Assembly (NCBI RefSeq): GCF_009912395.1
Contig: NZ_WNDO01000032.1
Span: forward strand, 1 to 61,540
Reading direction: 5' to 3'
Length of the DNA stretch: 61,540 nucleotides
Origin: Luteibacter sp.
Lineage (GTDB): Bacteria > Pseudomonadota > Gammaproteobacteria > Xanthomonadales > Rhodanobacteraceae
Positions 46,658 to 55,707 of this stretch are shown piece after piece. The notes beneath the pieces are model-generated. The model saw only the letters and a program-made list of their open reading frames with translations, had not been told where the DNA came from and made no database searches. Position 1 is the stretch's first letter. Each line of letters opens with the position of its first letter. Position numbers and translations under genes: made by a program.

Positions 46658-47509
46658 TCAGTCTCCGCCACCCTTGGGCTTATGCCGATGCGGCTCGGCT
46701 TGCACGGTGATGTACTCAGGCTCCTCGGTGTCCAGGCGCAATGCCGTGAGCTGGCCACCCCATACGCAGCCGGTATCGATGGCATACACGCCAAGCCCGG
46801 CGAAGCGCCCCAGCGCTGACCAGTGACCGCACACGATCTTCGTATCGCGACGACGCATGCCCGGCACCTCGAACCATGGATACATCCCTGGCTTCTGCGT
46901 ACCCGGCGTGCCCTTGCCCTCGAAGTCGATACGGCCGTTCACGTCGCAGTAGCGCATGCGGGTAAGGGTATTGATGGTGGCGCGATGACGTTCCACGCCC
47001 TGCAGGCGGTTGTTCCAGCCTGGCGGGCGATTGCCGAACAGGTTCTTCAGCAGGCGCTGGTGGCGCGGGCCACTCAGCTCGCGCTCGACTTCCATTGCGG
47101 CACGCTGGGCTTGTCGCAGCGTCCACAGTGGCGCGAGCCCGGCATGGATCATCGTCCAACCGAGGGTCTCGTCGTGATGCAGAAGCTTCTGCATGCGCAG
47201 CCATTCGAGCAGCACCGGTGCATCGTCGGCGAACAACACCTCGCGCAGTTCTGGATTGACGCGCGCCTGCGCATCTTCGCGCCGCTGGCCGATGGCCAGC
47301 AGGGAAAGGTCGTGGTTGCCGAGCGTGATGACGCTCTGCTCGCGCAGCGAATGGATGAGGCGCAGTGTGGCGAGGGACTCGCCGCCGCGATTCACCAGGT
47401 CGCCGCAGAACCAGAGGCGGTCGTTTGCCGGGTCGAAGCGGATCTTCTCCAGCAGGCGCTGCAGTTCCGGGTAGCAACCCTGGACGTCGCCGATCGCATA
47501 AATGGCCAT
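46658..47509 (-). CDS. apaH: Symmetrical diadenosine tetraphosphatase ApaH
   Basis: A 283-residue metallophosphatase that splits Ap4A into two ADP and also decaps Np4-capped RNA. Metal motifs are IGDVQGC near 6, FCGDLVNRGGES near 35, LGNHD near 63 and IHAGLAP near 121. Late CGHWSALGRFAG and DTGCVWGG complete the family. Last gene of the lptD-surA-pdxA-rsmA-apaG-apaH run. Confidence 0.94.
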   Translation of the reverse strand: MAIYAIGDVQGCYPELQRLLEKIRFDPANDRLWFCGDLVNRGGESLATLRLIHSLREQSVITLGNHDLSLLAIGQRREDAQARVNPELREVLFADDAPVLLEWLRMQKLLHHDETLGWTMIHAGLAPLWTLRQAQRAAMEVERELSGPRHQRLLKNLFGNRPPGWNNRLQGVERHRATINTLTRMRYCDVNGRIDFEGKGTPGTQKPGMYPWFEVPGMRRRDTKIVCGHWSALGRFAGLGVYAIDTGCVWGGQLTALRLDTEEPEYITVQAEPHRHKPKGGGD

Positions 47510-47557
47510 CAGTCGAGTCGCTCCATGGCGTGGTATGGGCTTTCCATGGATGGGTTC

Positions 47558-47941
47558 CTAGTGGAGCGTGCGCGGAATCGAAAGCACGAAGGCGGGGATC
47601 TTCGCATCGAAATGGGTGCCGTCGTCGGCCACCATCCGGTAGCTGCCTTCCATCGTGCCAACGGAGGTTTCCAGCACGGCACCCGAGGTGTACTCATACG
47701 AGTCACCCGGACGCATCCACGGCTGTTCTCCGACCACGCCATCGCCACGGACCTCCTCGACCTTACCGTTGGCGTCGGTGATGACCCAGTGGCGGGTCAG
47801 CAACTGCGCGCCCGTGTCGCCGGCATTGTGCAGGGTGATCGTATAGGCGAACACGTAGCGGTTGTCCGCCGGCTGCGACTGGTCGGGGATGAAGCGGGTT
47901 TCGACCTCCACGTCGATCGTGTAGGGAGTCTTGGAATTCAT
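47558..47941 (-). CDS. apaG: ApaG (Co2+/Mg2+ efflux-associated, DUF525)
   Basis: A 127-residue single-domain fibronectin-III-like protein starting MNSKTPYTIDVEV; a longer frame reaching 48052 overlaps rsmA and is not supported. It shows FAYTITLHNAG, the HWVITDANGKVEEV block, the glycine motif GDGVVGEQPWMRPG and SGAVLETSVGTMEGSY. Exact role is unclear though deletion affects cobalt tolerance in Salmonella. It stands between rsmA and apaH in the conserved order. Confidence 0.93.
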   Translation of the reverse strand: MNSKTPYTIDVEVETRFIPDQSQPADNRYVFAYTITLHNAGDTGAQLLTRHWVITDANGKVEEVRGDGVVGEQPWMRPGDSYEYTSGAVLETSVGTMEGSYRMVADDGTHFDAKIPAFVLSIPRTLH

Positions 47942-47993
47942 GCACCGATTGTCCGGGACGGGGAAGAGGCGGGCAAGCCCGCCTTTCGTCCGT

Positions 47994-48773
47994 TCACATG
48001 GCGTTGGCGAGCGTGACGAAGTCGCCGGGAGCCAGCGTTTCGGCGCGGGCACGTGGATCGATGCCCAGGTCGCGGATCGTCGCTTCGTCCACGAGGCCCT
48101 TCAGCGTGTTCGAGAGCGTCTTGCGTCGCATGGCGAAGGCGGCCTTCACGACGGCGTGGATCTTCGCTGGATCGCCTTTGGGAAGCTGTTCCGGCGGAAG
48201 GGGGACAAGCCGGACGACGGCGGAATCCACCTTCGGCGGCGGCCGGAACGCGCCCGGGGGCACGGTAAACAGCGGCGTCACCTTACAGGCAAGCTGCAGC
48301 ATGACGCTGAGGCGCCCGTAAACCTTGCTACCCGGCTCGGCGGCCATGCGGTCCACCACTTCCTTTTGCAGCATGAAATGCATGTCCTGGATGGTGGACG
48401 CATGCTCTACGCAATGAAAGAGGATGGGGCTGGAAATGTAGTAAGGCAGGTTGCCGGCAATACGCAGGCGCTCTGCGCCGAGTTCGCGGGCAAGCGCCGT
48501 GAAATCGACCTTCAGCACGTCCGAGTGCACGATGCGCAGCTCACCGATGGACGCAGCGCGTTCCTGAAGACCGGGGATGAGGTCGGTATCCAGTTCGATC
48601 GCGGTCATCTTCTTCGCGACGGCGAGCAGGGGCATCGTCATCGCACCTTCGCCAGGACCGATCTCGACGACGGTATCGCCGTCCTTCGGGCTGATGGAAG
48701 ACACGATGCGCTCGATGTAGCACTTCTCATGAAGGAAGTGCTGGCCGAAACTTTTCTTGGGACGTGCGTTCAT
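47994..48773 (-). CDS. rsmA: 16S rRNA (adenine-1518/1519-N6) dimethyltransferase RsmA (KsgA)
   Basis: A 259-residue SAM enzyme that dimethylates two adenines in helix 45 and acts as a late checkpoint in 30S assembly. The SAM-binding VEIGPGEGAMT is near 37-47 and the catalytic NLPYYISSPIL near 111. The C-terminal helical domain is complete. Its start overlaps the pdxA stop by four bases. Confidence 0.95.
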   Translation of the reverse strand: MNARPKKSFGQHFLHEKCYIERIVSSISPKDGDTVVEIGPGEGAMTMPLLAVAKKMTAIELDTDLIPGLQERAASIGELRIVHSDVLKVDFTALARELGAERLRIAGNLPYYISSPILFHCVEHASTIQDMHFMLQKEVVDRMAAEPGSKVYGRLSVMLQLACKVTPLFTVPPGAFRPPPKVDSAVVRLVPLPPEQLPKGDPAKIHAVVKAAFAMRRKTLSNTLKGLVDEATIRDLGIDPRARAETLAPGDFVTLANAM

Positions 48774-49765
48774 GCGTGGGCCCCGCGACGGGCGAGGTCG
48801 ATGGCGAGCCGCGTCGCGGCGAACAGGCTGGCGGGATCGGCCCGGCCGGTACCGGCCAGGTCGAGCGCCGTGCCGTGATCGACGGACGTGCGGATGAAAG
48901 GGAGGCCGAGGGTGACGTTGACCGTGCGGTCGAACGCCTCGCTCTTGAGTACGGGGAGCGCCTGGTCGTGATACATCGCCAGCACGGCGTCGTAGCGCTC
49001 GCGCATGGCGGGCACGAAGGCGGTGTCGGCGGGTAGCGGGCCCAGGAGGTCCATGCCGTCGTCGCGCAGGCGATCGAGCAGCGGGATGATCGTGTCCAGT
49101 TCCTCGCGGCCCATGTGGCCGCCTTCGCCCGCATGCGGGTTCAGGCCCAGCACGGCGATGCGCGGACGGGCGATGCCGAAACGATCGACGAGCGCGTCGC
49201 GCACGATGCGCAGCGTGCGCTCCAGCAGCGGCGCAGTGACCGCTGCCGGCACGGCGGATAGGGGTAAGTGGGTGGTGGCCAGGGTGACTCGCAGTTCCGG
49301 GCTGGCCAGCATCATCACCACCTCGGCGGCGGCGCGCTCGGCGAAGAATTCGGTGTGGCCGCTGAAGGGGATGCCAGCCTCGTTGATGCTGGATTTCTGC
49401 ACCGGTCCCGTGACCACGGCATCGAAACTGCCGTCGAGGCAGCCTTCGGCGGCCAGTGCGAGCATATCGAGCACGTGCCGCGCATTGGCCGGGTCGGGCT
49501 GGCCGAAGCGCGCTTCGCTACCCAGCGGCACATGCCGCAGACGGATACTGCCCGGGGAGCGTTCGGTGAGGCGGCTACCGTCGTCGTCGAGGATCTGAAG
49601 CGACAGGCCGCAGACAGCGGCAGCCCGCTCGAGCAGTCCCCGGTCGGTGACGGCGATGAGATCGGCGGGTAGATCGCTCGCTGCAAGTCGGGCGAGCAAT
49701 TCGGGACCGACCCCCGCGGGCTCACCGGCGGTGACGGCGAGCCTGGGCAGGGTGGTCGCGTTCAT
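48770..49765 (-). CDS. pdxA: 4-hydroxythreonine-4-phosphate dehydrogenase PdxA
   Basis: A 331-residue zinc- and NAD-dependent enzyme of the DXP-dependent vitamin B6 route. It has LAVTAGEPAGVGPELLAR near 8, VTGPVQKSSINEAGIPFSGHTEF near 137-159 with a metal His, LNPHAGEGGHMGREE near 208 and the MYHDQALPVLKS motif near 270. surA follows upstream with six bases between, so the genes are co-transcribed. Confidence 0.95.
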   Translation of the reverse strand: MNATTLPRLAVTAGEPAGVGPELLARLAASDLPADLIAVTDRGLLERAAAVCGLSLQILDDDGSRLTERSPGSIRLRHVPLGSEARFGQPDPANARHVLDMLALAAEGCLDGSFDAVVTGPVQKSSINEAGIPFSGHTEFFAERAAAEVVMMLASPELRVTLATTHLPLSAVPAAVTAPLLERTLRIVRDALVDRFGIARPRIAVLGLNPHAGEGGHMGREELDTIIPLLDRLRDDGMDLLGPLPADTAFVPAMRERYDAVLAMYHDQALPVLKSEAFDRTVNVTLGLPFIRTSVDHGTALDLAGTGRADPASLFAATRLAIDLARRGAHA

Positions 49766-49771
49766 ATGGGC

Positions 49772-51148
49772 TTACGGTGTGCTGGTCGACGCCTGCTTGT
49801 CGTCCGGATCCTTCAGTTCCGGCGCGACCACCCTCACGTAGGACTGCGAGCGCAGATCGCGCAGGAAGTTCTCGTAGGCTTCGTCGGCCTTGCGATTGCC
49901 GATGGCCTGGCGAGCCTGGTCGCGCTGGAGCTGGTCGGTGAGATCGCTCTGGCGGGTGCCCAAGCGCTGCAGCACGATCCAGCCGGCATCGGTCTGGATG
50001 GGATGCGAGATCTCGTTGTCCTTCAGCTGGTCGATGTTGTTCGAGATGGCGGCGCCCCAGGCGTCCTTCGCGAACCAGCCCATGTCACCACCACTATTGG
50101 CCGTGGTGTTGTCCTTGGACTCGTCCTTGGCCAGCTTGGCAAAGTCTTCGTGCTTGTCGGCGACGCGGGTGTAGATGTCCTGCGCCTTCTTTTCGGCCTG
50201 CTCCGGGGTGACGATTTCGGACGGCTTGATGAGGATCTGGCGAGCGTGGTATTCGGTGACGATCTGGCGGCCCGGGGCGCGGGTTTCCACGAGCTTCAGG
50301 ATATGGAAGCCCGTGGGGCCACGCAGCGCGGCGGTGGTCTCGCCGGGCTTTAGGCCCGCGACGGCGTCGGCGAAGGCCGGCGGCACTTCGTCGAGACGGC
50401 GCCAGCCGAGGTCGCCGCCATCGAGGGCGTCCTGGGCATCGGAGAAGCGGATGGCCGCGGCATTGAAGTCCATGCCGCCCTTGATCGCCTTGAGGGCATT
50501 CTCGGCCTTGGCCTGCGCGGCGGCGATGTCTTCGGCGCTGGCGTTGGCGGGCGTGCCGATCTGGATGTGGGCCAGATGCACTTCGCCGGCCTTGTAGGTC
50601 GGGCTGGCGAGGAAATTGTTCACTTCGGAATCGGTAACCGAGACCTGGTCGCGCACGATGCTCTCGTGAAGCTTCTGGGCGACGATCTGGTCGGACAGCT
50701 GCTGGCGGAACGCCGCGAAGCTGTAGCCGTCCTGCTGGACCGCGCCACGGAGCTGGTCCGGGGTCATCTTGTTCTGCTGGGCCACGTTGGCCACGGCCTG
50801 GTCGACATCCTGGTCGGAGACCTTGATGTTCTGGTCGTTGGCCTTGGAGACCTGCAGCTTCATGAGGACGAGGCGATCCAGTACCTGGCGGGCAAGGACG
50901 TCCTTCGGCGGCAACTGCTCCGGGTTGGCGGCGTACTGGCGGACGATGGCGTTGATGGCCTCGTTCAGCTCGCTCTGCAGGATGACGTCGTCTTCCACCA
51001 CCGCGACGATGCGGTCCAGGGAGCCGTTGCCGATATCCGCGCTACCCGGCGTGGCCGGTTGGGCGGCCGGCATGAGCTGGGCGTGGGCGGAAGGAACGGC
51101 CACCAGGATGGAGGCGGCGAGCAGGGAGTAGGCGAGGATCTGCTTCAT
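49772..51148 (-). CDS. surA: Periplasmic chaperone and peptidyl-prolyl isomerase SurA
   Basis: A 458-residue chaperone that escorts outer-membrane proteins, including LptD, to the BAM complex. The signal peptide is MKQILAYSLLAASILVAVPSAHA; the long open frame upstream is antisense to lptD's end and not coding. The N-domain (GSLDRIVAVVEDDVILQSELNEA) is followed by two parvulin (PpiC) domains near 190-290 and 300-400. Order lptD-surA-pdxA-rsmA-apaG-apaH is as in E. coli. Confidence 0.95.
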   Translation of the reverse strand: MKQILAYSLLAASILVAVPSAHAQLMPAAQPATPGSADIGNGSLDRIVAVVEDDVILQSELNEAINAIVRQYAANPEQLPPKDVLARQVLDRLVLMKLQVSKANDQNIKVSDQDVDQAVANVAQQNKMTPDQLRGAVQQDGYSFAAFRQQLSDQIVAQKLHESIVRDQVSVTDSEVNNFLASPTYKAGEVHLAHIQIGTPANASAEDIAAAQAKAENALKAIKGGMDFNAAAIRFSDAQDALDGGDLGWRRLDEVPPAFADAVAGLKPGETTAALRGPTGFHILKLVETRAPGRQIVTEYHARQILIKPSEIVTPEQAEKKAQDIYTRVADKHEDFAKLAKDESKDNTTANSGGDMGWFAKDAWGAAISNNIDQLKDNEISHPIQTDAGWIVLQRLGTRQSDLTDQLQRDQARQAIGNRKADEAYENFLRDLRSQSYVRVVAPELKDPDDKQASTSTP

Positions 51149-51179
51149 CGAGTAAGGATGCCCGGGGCCGTTGCCCCAC

Positions 51180-53705
51180 TTATTGATAGCCAAGGATAGC
51201 ACGGCGCAGGTAGGAGCCCGATTGTGGGTTGAGCGAGCCCAAGCCCTTGAATTCCACCTCGAACATGATCGCGTTGGCCGTGGATCGGGTGTAGTCGTGC
51301 ACGTAGTGGCGGCCGAGCACGCGGAAGGCGGCGCAGCAGCTGTCGTACTCGACACCGATCGCGGCGTCCAGGGTGCGATGGGAGTAGGTGAAGGTGTTGA
51401 ACGGCTGCCCGTTATTGAACCCGGCCACCGTGACCGGAACGACGTCGCGGCGGGCGAAGACCCAGCGGGCCAGCGCACGCCAGCGCTCGGACACCGGGTA
51501 GACCACGGACGTGTCGAATTGTTCCATCACGTTCCGCCGGTAGCGGTACGAGAAGTTCACGATGCCGTCGCCCAGGATGCGTCGCTGGAGCTGGATGGTG
51601 GCCAGATCGGTATCGCGACCCTGGGTGAACGGCAGGCCCTGATCGCTGTAGTACGGGCTGGCCTTCTTGTTCGGGTTCCACTGGTAAGAGGCGTTCATGC
51701 GCCACTTGTCGTTGAACTGAACGGCGAGCTGGGCCACGTAGTCCGACTTGTCGAACGTGGTAGGCGCGGTGAATGGCGAGGCTTGTACGCGCTGGTCGCG
51801 GAAATAATGGATCTGGCCGATGCTGGCCGACAGTCGTTCGACGCCCTTGTCGTCCAGCAGGCGTGTGGTCAGGGCCGCCGTCAGGTTGTTGGCGTCCATC
51901 TGGCGGTCGGCGCCGGAGAAGCGATTGGTGGTGAACAACTGCCAGAAGTCGAAAGACATCTCGCTGGTATCGAACAGTGGCAGGTTGTTCTGGTTTCGGT
52001 ATGGCACGTACAGGTAATACAGGCGCGGTTCGAGCGTCTGCGTGTAGCTGTTCCCGAACAGGCTTGTCTGGCGGTCGAAGATCAGGCCGGTGTCCAGGCT
52101 GGCGATGGGCAGGGAGCGCGAGGGGCTTTGCTGGGTATAGTTGTAATGCTGGTAGTCGCTGTCCAGTTTGTAGGCGGTATAGCGATATTCCAGGCGTGGT
52201 CGAATGAACCAGGAGGCCCCAGAGAAATCGGCGGCTACATAGGGAGCAAGGTCGAGACGGTTGCCGTCCACCTGGCCCGGGAACGGATTCGCCACGGGCG
52301 CCTTGTCGATCTTACGAAACGCCACGGCCTCGCTGTCGATACCCACGTCCAGCCAGTTGTTCGCCGGGAAGCTCAGGTTGAACGTGGCGCGCGGCCACCG
52401 ACGATAGGGCACGACATAGTTTGGCAGGCCCGCGTCGACGTTCTGGTAGTCGTCCACGCCCAGCGATGCGCTCCAGTACTTGCCTCCCTTGGAAACATAG
52501 GCGGTGGAGCTGAGCAGACCCGTGGCCGAGCTATACAGATCGTTGCTGAAGTCGCGGAAGTACTGGTTATCCGAGGCGTGGTTGATGTTTGCGCCGAAAT
52601 GGAAGCCCGCGCCCAGGTCGGTCGAATTGGTCACCTGGACCAGGTAACGCTGCTTGGACCCGTCGCGATCGCTGGTGTGACTGATGTCGTCATCCGGGCC
52701 CTTGTCGTGGGCCATGTACTGCGCATAGAACGTGCCGTTCGACTTTGGCAGCAAATAGCGGAACTCGCCGCCCAGCATGAAGCCGCGGTCGGAGTAGTAC
52801 CTGGGATCGAGCGTAGCGTCGTAGTTCGGCGCGAGGTTCAGGTAGTACGGCGTGGACAGGTACACGCCCGAATGACTTGACGAGCCGAAGGTCGGGTACA
52901 GGAAGCCGCTCTTGCGCCGGTCGTCCAGCGGGAACGTGAAGTACGGCAGATACATGATCGGCACGTTCTTGAAGCGCAAGGTGCCGCTTCGTGCCACGCC
53001 GACGCCGGTTTCCTTGTTGAGGTTCATCGTCTTGGCGCGGAACTCCCACATGCGGCTGCCGACGTCGCAGGTCGAGTACGACGCCATGCGGAAACGGCCG
53101 TGCTGCGGGTCCATCACGGTGGCATGTTCGGCCACGCCGTTGCCGCGCGATTGCAGCAACTGGTAACGCACATGCTCGGCCTCGCCCTGGTTGGGCGTGG
53201 TGGTGCCGGTCATGCGATCCGCGGAGACCAGCATGCCGGCCTCCTGGTAGCGCACGTTGCCTTCGGCGTCGTACGCGGTGGAGTCCGAGTTGTAGGTGAC
53301 GTCGTCGGCGCGCAGGACCTGGTCCGCGCGCTCTAGGCGAACGCCGCCGGTCATGTGGTAGACGTTCGGTTCCGGGCTTTCGACCTTGACGCCGCTCTTG
53401 CCCTCGTCGTCGATACCCGAGTGGACATCTGTCGGCGACGTGTCGCGCAACGTGGTGTCCTTGGTGATCGCCGGCTCGTAGAAACTCAGCATCGCGTTCG
53501 GACGGCACAGCGCGTAGCTGACCGGTCGCGGCGGGCAGATGAACGAGCCCAGCGGGCAGGTCTCGGCCACAGGCTGGGTCGACCCCGCCTGGATCGTGTT
53601 CTTGGGTGTCTTGGCCTGCACGCCCATGGCGGTGCCGGCGATGACGAGGGCGACGGCGGTCGCCAGCAGGCGGCGTTGAGGCAGGATGCTGATGCGTGAC
53701 GTCAC
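51180..53705 (-). CDS. lptD: LPS-assembly protein LptD
   Basis: About 841 residues from GTG 53705 (MTSRISILPQRRLL), giving a clean signal peptide ending VQA; a TTG at 53738 is an alternative. The OstA-like periplasmic domain (EPNVYHMTGGVRLERADQVLRADDVTYNSD...) precedes a 26-strand barrel that inserts LPS into the outer leaflet with LptE. Cysteines needed for the interdomain disulfides are visible: three near the mature N-terminus (CPLGSFICPP and ALC) and the adjacent pair DSCC near the C-terminus. First gene of its operon, 31 bases before surA. Confidence 0.94.
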   Translation of the reverse strand: MTSRISILPQRRLLATAVALVIAGTAMGVQAKTPKNTIQAGSTQPVAETCPLGSFICPPRPVSYALCRPNAMLSFYEPAITKDTTLRDTSPTDVHSGIDDEGKSGVKVESPEPNVYHMTGGVRLERADQVLRADDVTYNSDSTAYDAEGNVRYQEAGMLVSADRMTGTTTPNQGEAEHVRYQLLQSRGNGVAEHATVMDPQHGRFRMASYSTCDVGSRMWEFRAKTMNLNKETGVGVARSGTLRFKNVPIMYLPYFTFPLDDRRKSGFLYPTFGSSSHSGVYLSTPYYLNLAPNYDATLDPRYYSDRGFMLGGEFRYLLPKSNGTFYAQYMAHDKGPDDDISHTSDRDGSKQRYLVQVTNSTDLGAGFHFGANINHASDNQYFRDFSNDLYSSATGLLSSTAYVSKGGKYWSASLGVDDYQNVDAGLPNYVVPYRRWPRATFNLSFPANNWLDVGIDSEAVAFRKIDKAPVANPFPGQVDGNRLDLAPYVAADFSGASWFIRPRLEYRYTAYKLDSDYQHYNYTQQSPSRSLPIASLDTGLIFDRQTSLFGNSYTQTLEPRLYYLYVPYRNQNNLPLFDTSEMSFDFWQLFTTNRFSGADRQMDANNLTAALTTRLLDDKGVERLSASIGQIHYFRDQRVQASPFTAPTTFDKSDYVAQLAVQFNDKWRMNASYQWNPNKKASPYYSDQGLPFTQGRDTDLATIQLQRRILGDGIVNFSYRYRRNVMEQFDTSVVYPVSERWRALARWVFARRDVVPVTVAGFNNGQPFNTFTYSHRTLDAAIGVEYDSCCAAFRVLGRHYVHDYTRSTANAIMFEVEFKGLGSLNPQSGSYLRRAILGYQ

Positions 53706-53853
53706 GGGCTCGGTCTTATCCGTTCGAAAGGGCGCCAAAGTAGCAGAATCGTCGACGACGCCGCACGCTGGCGCGCCCCCCTGGCGCTACGTCCCCTGCG
53801 GCCTCAAGGCCCCTGGAAGCCGTTCGACGCCAAGAGCTTACATGGTCCGGGCC

Positions 53854-54414
53854 TCAGCCGCGTGGGCGCCGTTCATGTTGCCAGAGCACTTCGCCATGGC
53901 CGCTGCGCCGCGCCAGCACGCGGGCCAGCACGAACAACAGGTCCGACAGTCTGTTCAGGTAACCGACGGCTTCCGGACGCACGTCTTCGATGCGTGCGAG
54001 CGCCACGACCTCGCGCTCGGCGCGGCGGCAGATCGTGCGGGCGAGGTGGCATGTCGCGGCGGCCATGCCACCGCCGGGCAGAATGAAGTCCTTCAGCGCG
54101 GGCAGGTCGGTGTTGAAGCCATCGAGCACGGTTTCCAGACGAGTGACGTCGTCCGCCTGGACCATCGCCATGCCGGGGATGCACAGCTCGCCACCCAGGT
54201 CGAACAGCTCATGCTGGACCTGGACCAGCACCTCGCGGATATCCGCATCGACACCATCGGCGGCGATCACCATGCCGATCGCGCTGTTCAGCTCGTCCAC
54301 GGTGCCGTAGGCGGCCACGCGAGGCGCGTCCTTCCCGGTGCGGCTGCCATCGCCAAGGCCAGTGCTGCCGTCGTCGCCGGTCCGGGTGTAGATCTTCGTC
54401 AGTCGATTGCCCAT
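53854..54414 (-). CDS. PduO-type cob(I)alamin adenosyltransferase
   Basis: A 186-residue five-helix bundle that makes adenosylcobalamin from ATP and cob(I)alamin. It begins RLTKIYTRTGDDGSTGLGDGSR, the ATP-binding segment of the family. YGTVDELNSAIG, FILPGGGMAAATCHLARTICRRAER and YLNRLSDLLFVLAR follow, with the conserved Arg and Asn. A much longer open frame through this region to 56778 is antisense to the next two genes. It is divergent from ubiH with an 84-base gap. Confidence 0.93.
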   Translation of the reverse strand: MGNRLTKIYTRTGDDGSTGLGDGSRTGKDAPRVAAYGTVDELNSAIGMVIAADGVDADIREVLVQVQHELFDLGGELCIPGMAMVQADDVTRLETVLDGFNTDLPALKDFILPGGGMAAATCHLARTICRRAEREVVALARIEDVRPEAVGYLNRLSDLLFVLARVLARRSGHGEVLWQHERRPRG

Positions 54415-54498
54415 GTCGGGGATTCTATCGATCGCCTGGGCACTGCGGCAGGCGGCCGCAGCGAGGGCACCTTCACGCGACGGCGTTATCATCGCGGC

Positions 54499-55707
54499 AT
54501 GACTTCCCCAGACCCCATCCTCATCGTCGGCGGCGGCCTCGTGGGGGCCAGCCTCGCCATCGCCCTGGACTCGGCCGGCATCCCCGCCGTGCTCGTGGAA
54601 GCCGCTGCGCCCCGCGTGGACGACCAGCCCAGCTACGACGAACGCAACCTCGCCCTGGCCCGGGCGACGGTCAACGGCCTCAAGGCCATCGGGGTGTGGG
54701 AATTTGCCGAGACTCGGGCGACGCCCATCGTGCATATTCATACGAGCCGCGCCGGAGATTTCGGCAGCGTGCGTATGGATGCCGCTGAGGAGGGCGTGGA
54801 TGCCCTGGGTTGGACGCTTCCGGCCCGTGAACTCGGCGCCGCCCTGCTGCGCCGGCTCGATCGCTGCAAGCTGCTTACCCGTCTCGCCCCGGCCCGCGTG
54901 GAGCGAATCGAATCCACGGAGGGCGGCTGGCGGGTCACGGTGACCACGCCCGAAGGCAGCGTGGAGCGCACGACGCCCCTGCTGGTCGGCGCCGACGGCA
55001 CCACGTCCGGTATCCGCGCTCAGTTGGGCATCGGTACTCGCGACCACGATTACCGCCAGGCCTTGTTCGTCAGCACCATGACGTCGGAGCGCGATCCGCG
55101 CGGCCGCGCCTACGAACGTTTCACCGATGAAGGCCCGGTCGCCGTGCTGCCGCTGGCGGACCGGCGCATCGGCCTCGTGCTGACCGTCGACGCTGCGCAG
55201 GCGGCCGAGGTGGCCGCCATGGACGACACGGCCTTCGCCGCCTTCGCCCAGGAGCGTTTCGGCTGGCGCCTCGGTCGCCTGAGCCGGCCCGGCAAGCGCT
55301 CTCCGTACCCCATCCGTCGCGTGGCGGCCGAGGCCATCGTCGCCGACCGCGCCGTGCTGGTCGGCAACGCCGCGCAAACGGTGCATCCGATCGGCGCCCA
55401 AGGCTTCAACCTGGGCCTGCGCGACGCCCTGACCCTGGCCGAACTGGTTGCGCAGGCGCCGGACGTCGGCGCCCCGACCCTGCTGGCCGAGTACGCGCGG
55501 CGTCGCGAGGCGGATCGCGAGGGCACCATGGCGATGAGCCACGGCCTGGTCCGTCTCGCCTGCCTGGAGCAGCCGTTTCTCGGGCCGGTCCGGTCGCTCG
55601 CCATGTTGGCCTTGGATCGCATTCCGCCGCTGCGCCATGCGATGAGCCGGCGAGGCATGGGTTTCCGTGCCAATGCGCCGTTCGCCGTGAGGGAGAAGAC
55701 GCCGTGA
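54499..55707 (+). CDS. ubiH: UbiH-type 2-octaprenyl-6-methoxyphenol hydroxylase
   Basis: A 402-residue FAD monooxygenase of ubiquinone synthesis. The dinucleotide fold ILIVGGGLVGASLAIAL opens the protein, the DG motif is VGADGTTSGIR near 168, and the second FAD motif is VLVGNAAQTVHPIGAQGFNLGLRD near 288. ATG 54499 gives the normal N-terminus; a longer upstream frame is not coding. It overlaps the next hydroxylase gene by four bases. Confidence 0.87.
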   Translation: MTSPDPILIVGGGLVGASLAIALDSAGIPAVLVEAAAPRVDDQPSYDERNLALARATVNGLKAIGVWEFAETRATPIVHIHTSRAGDFGSVRMDAAEEGVDALGWTLPARELGAALLRRLDRCKLLTRLAPARVERIESTEGGWRVTVTTPEGSVERTTPLLVGADGTTSGIRAQLGIGTRDHDYRQALFVSTMTSERDPRGRAYERFTDEGPVAVLPLADRRIGLVLTVDAAQAAEVAAMDDTAFAAFAQERFGWRLGRLSRPGKRSPYPIRRVAAEAIVADRAVLVGNAAQTVHPIGAQGFNLGLRDALTLAELVAQAPDVGAPTLLAEYARRREADREGTMAMSHGLVRLACLEQPFLGPVRSLAMLALDRIPPLRHAMSRRGMGFRANAPFAVREKTP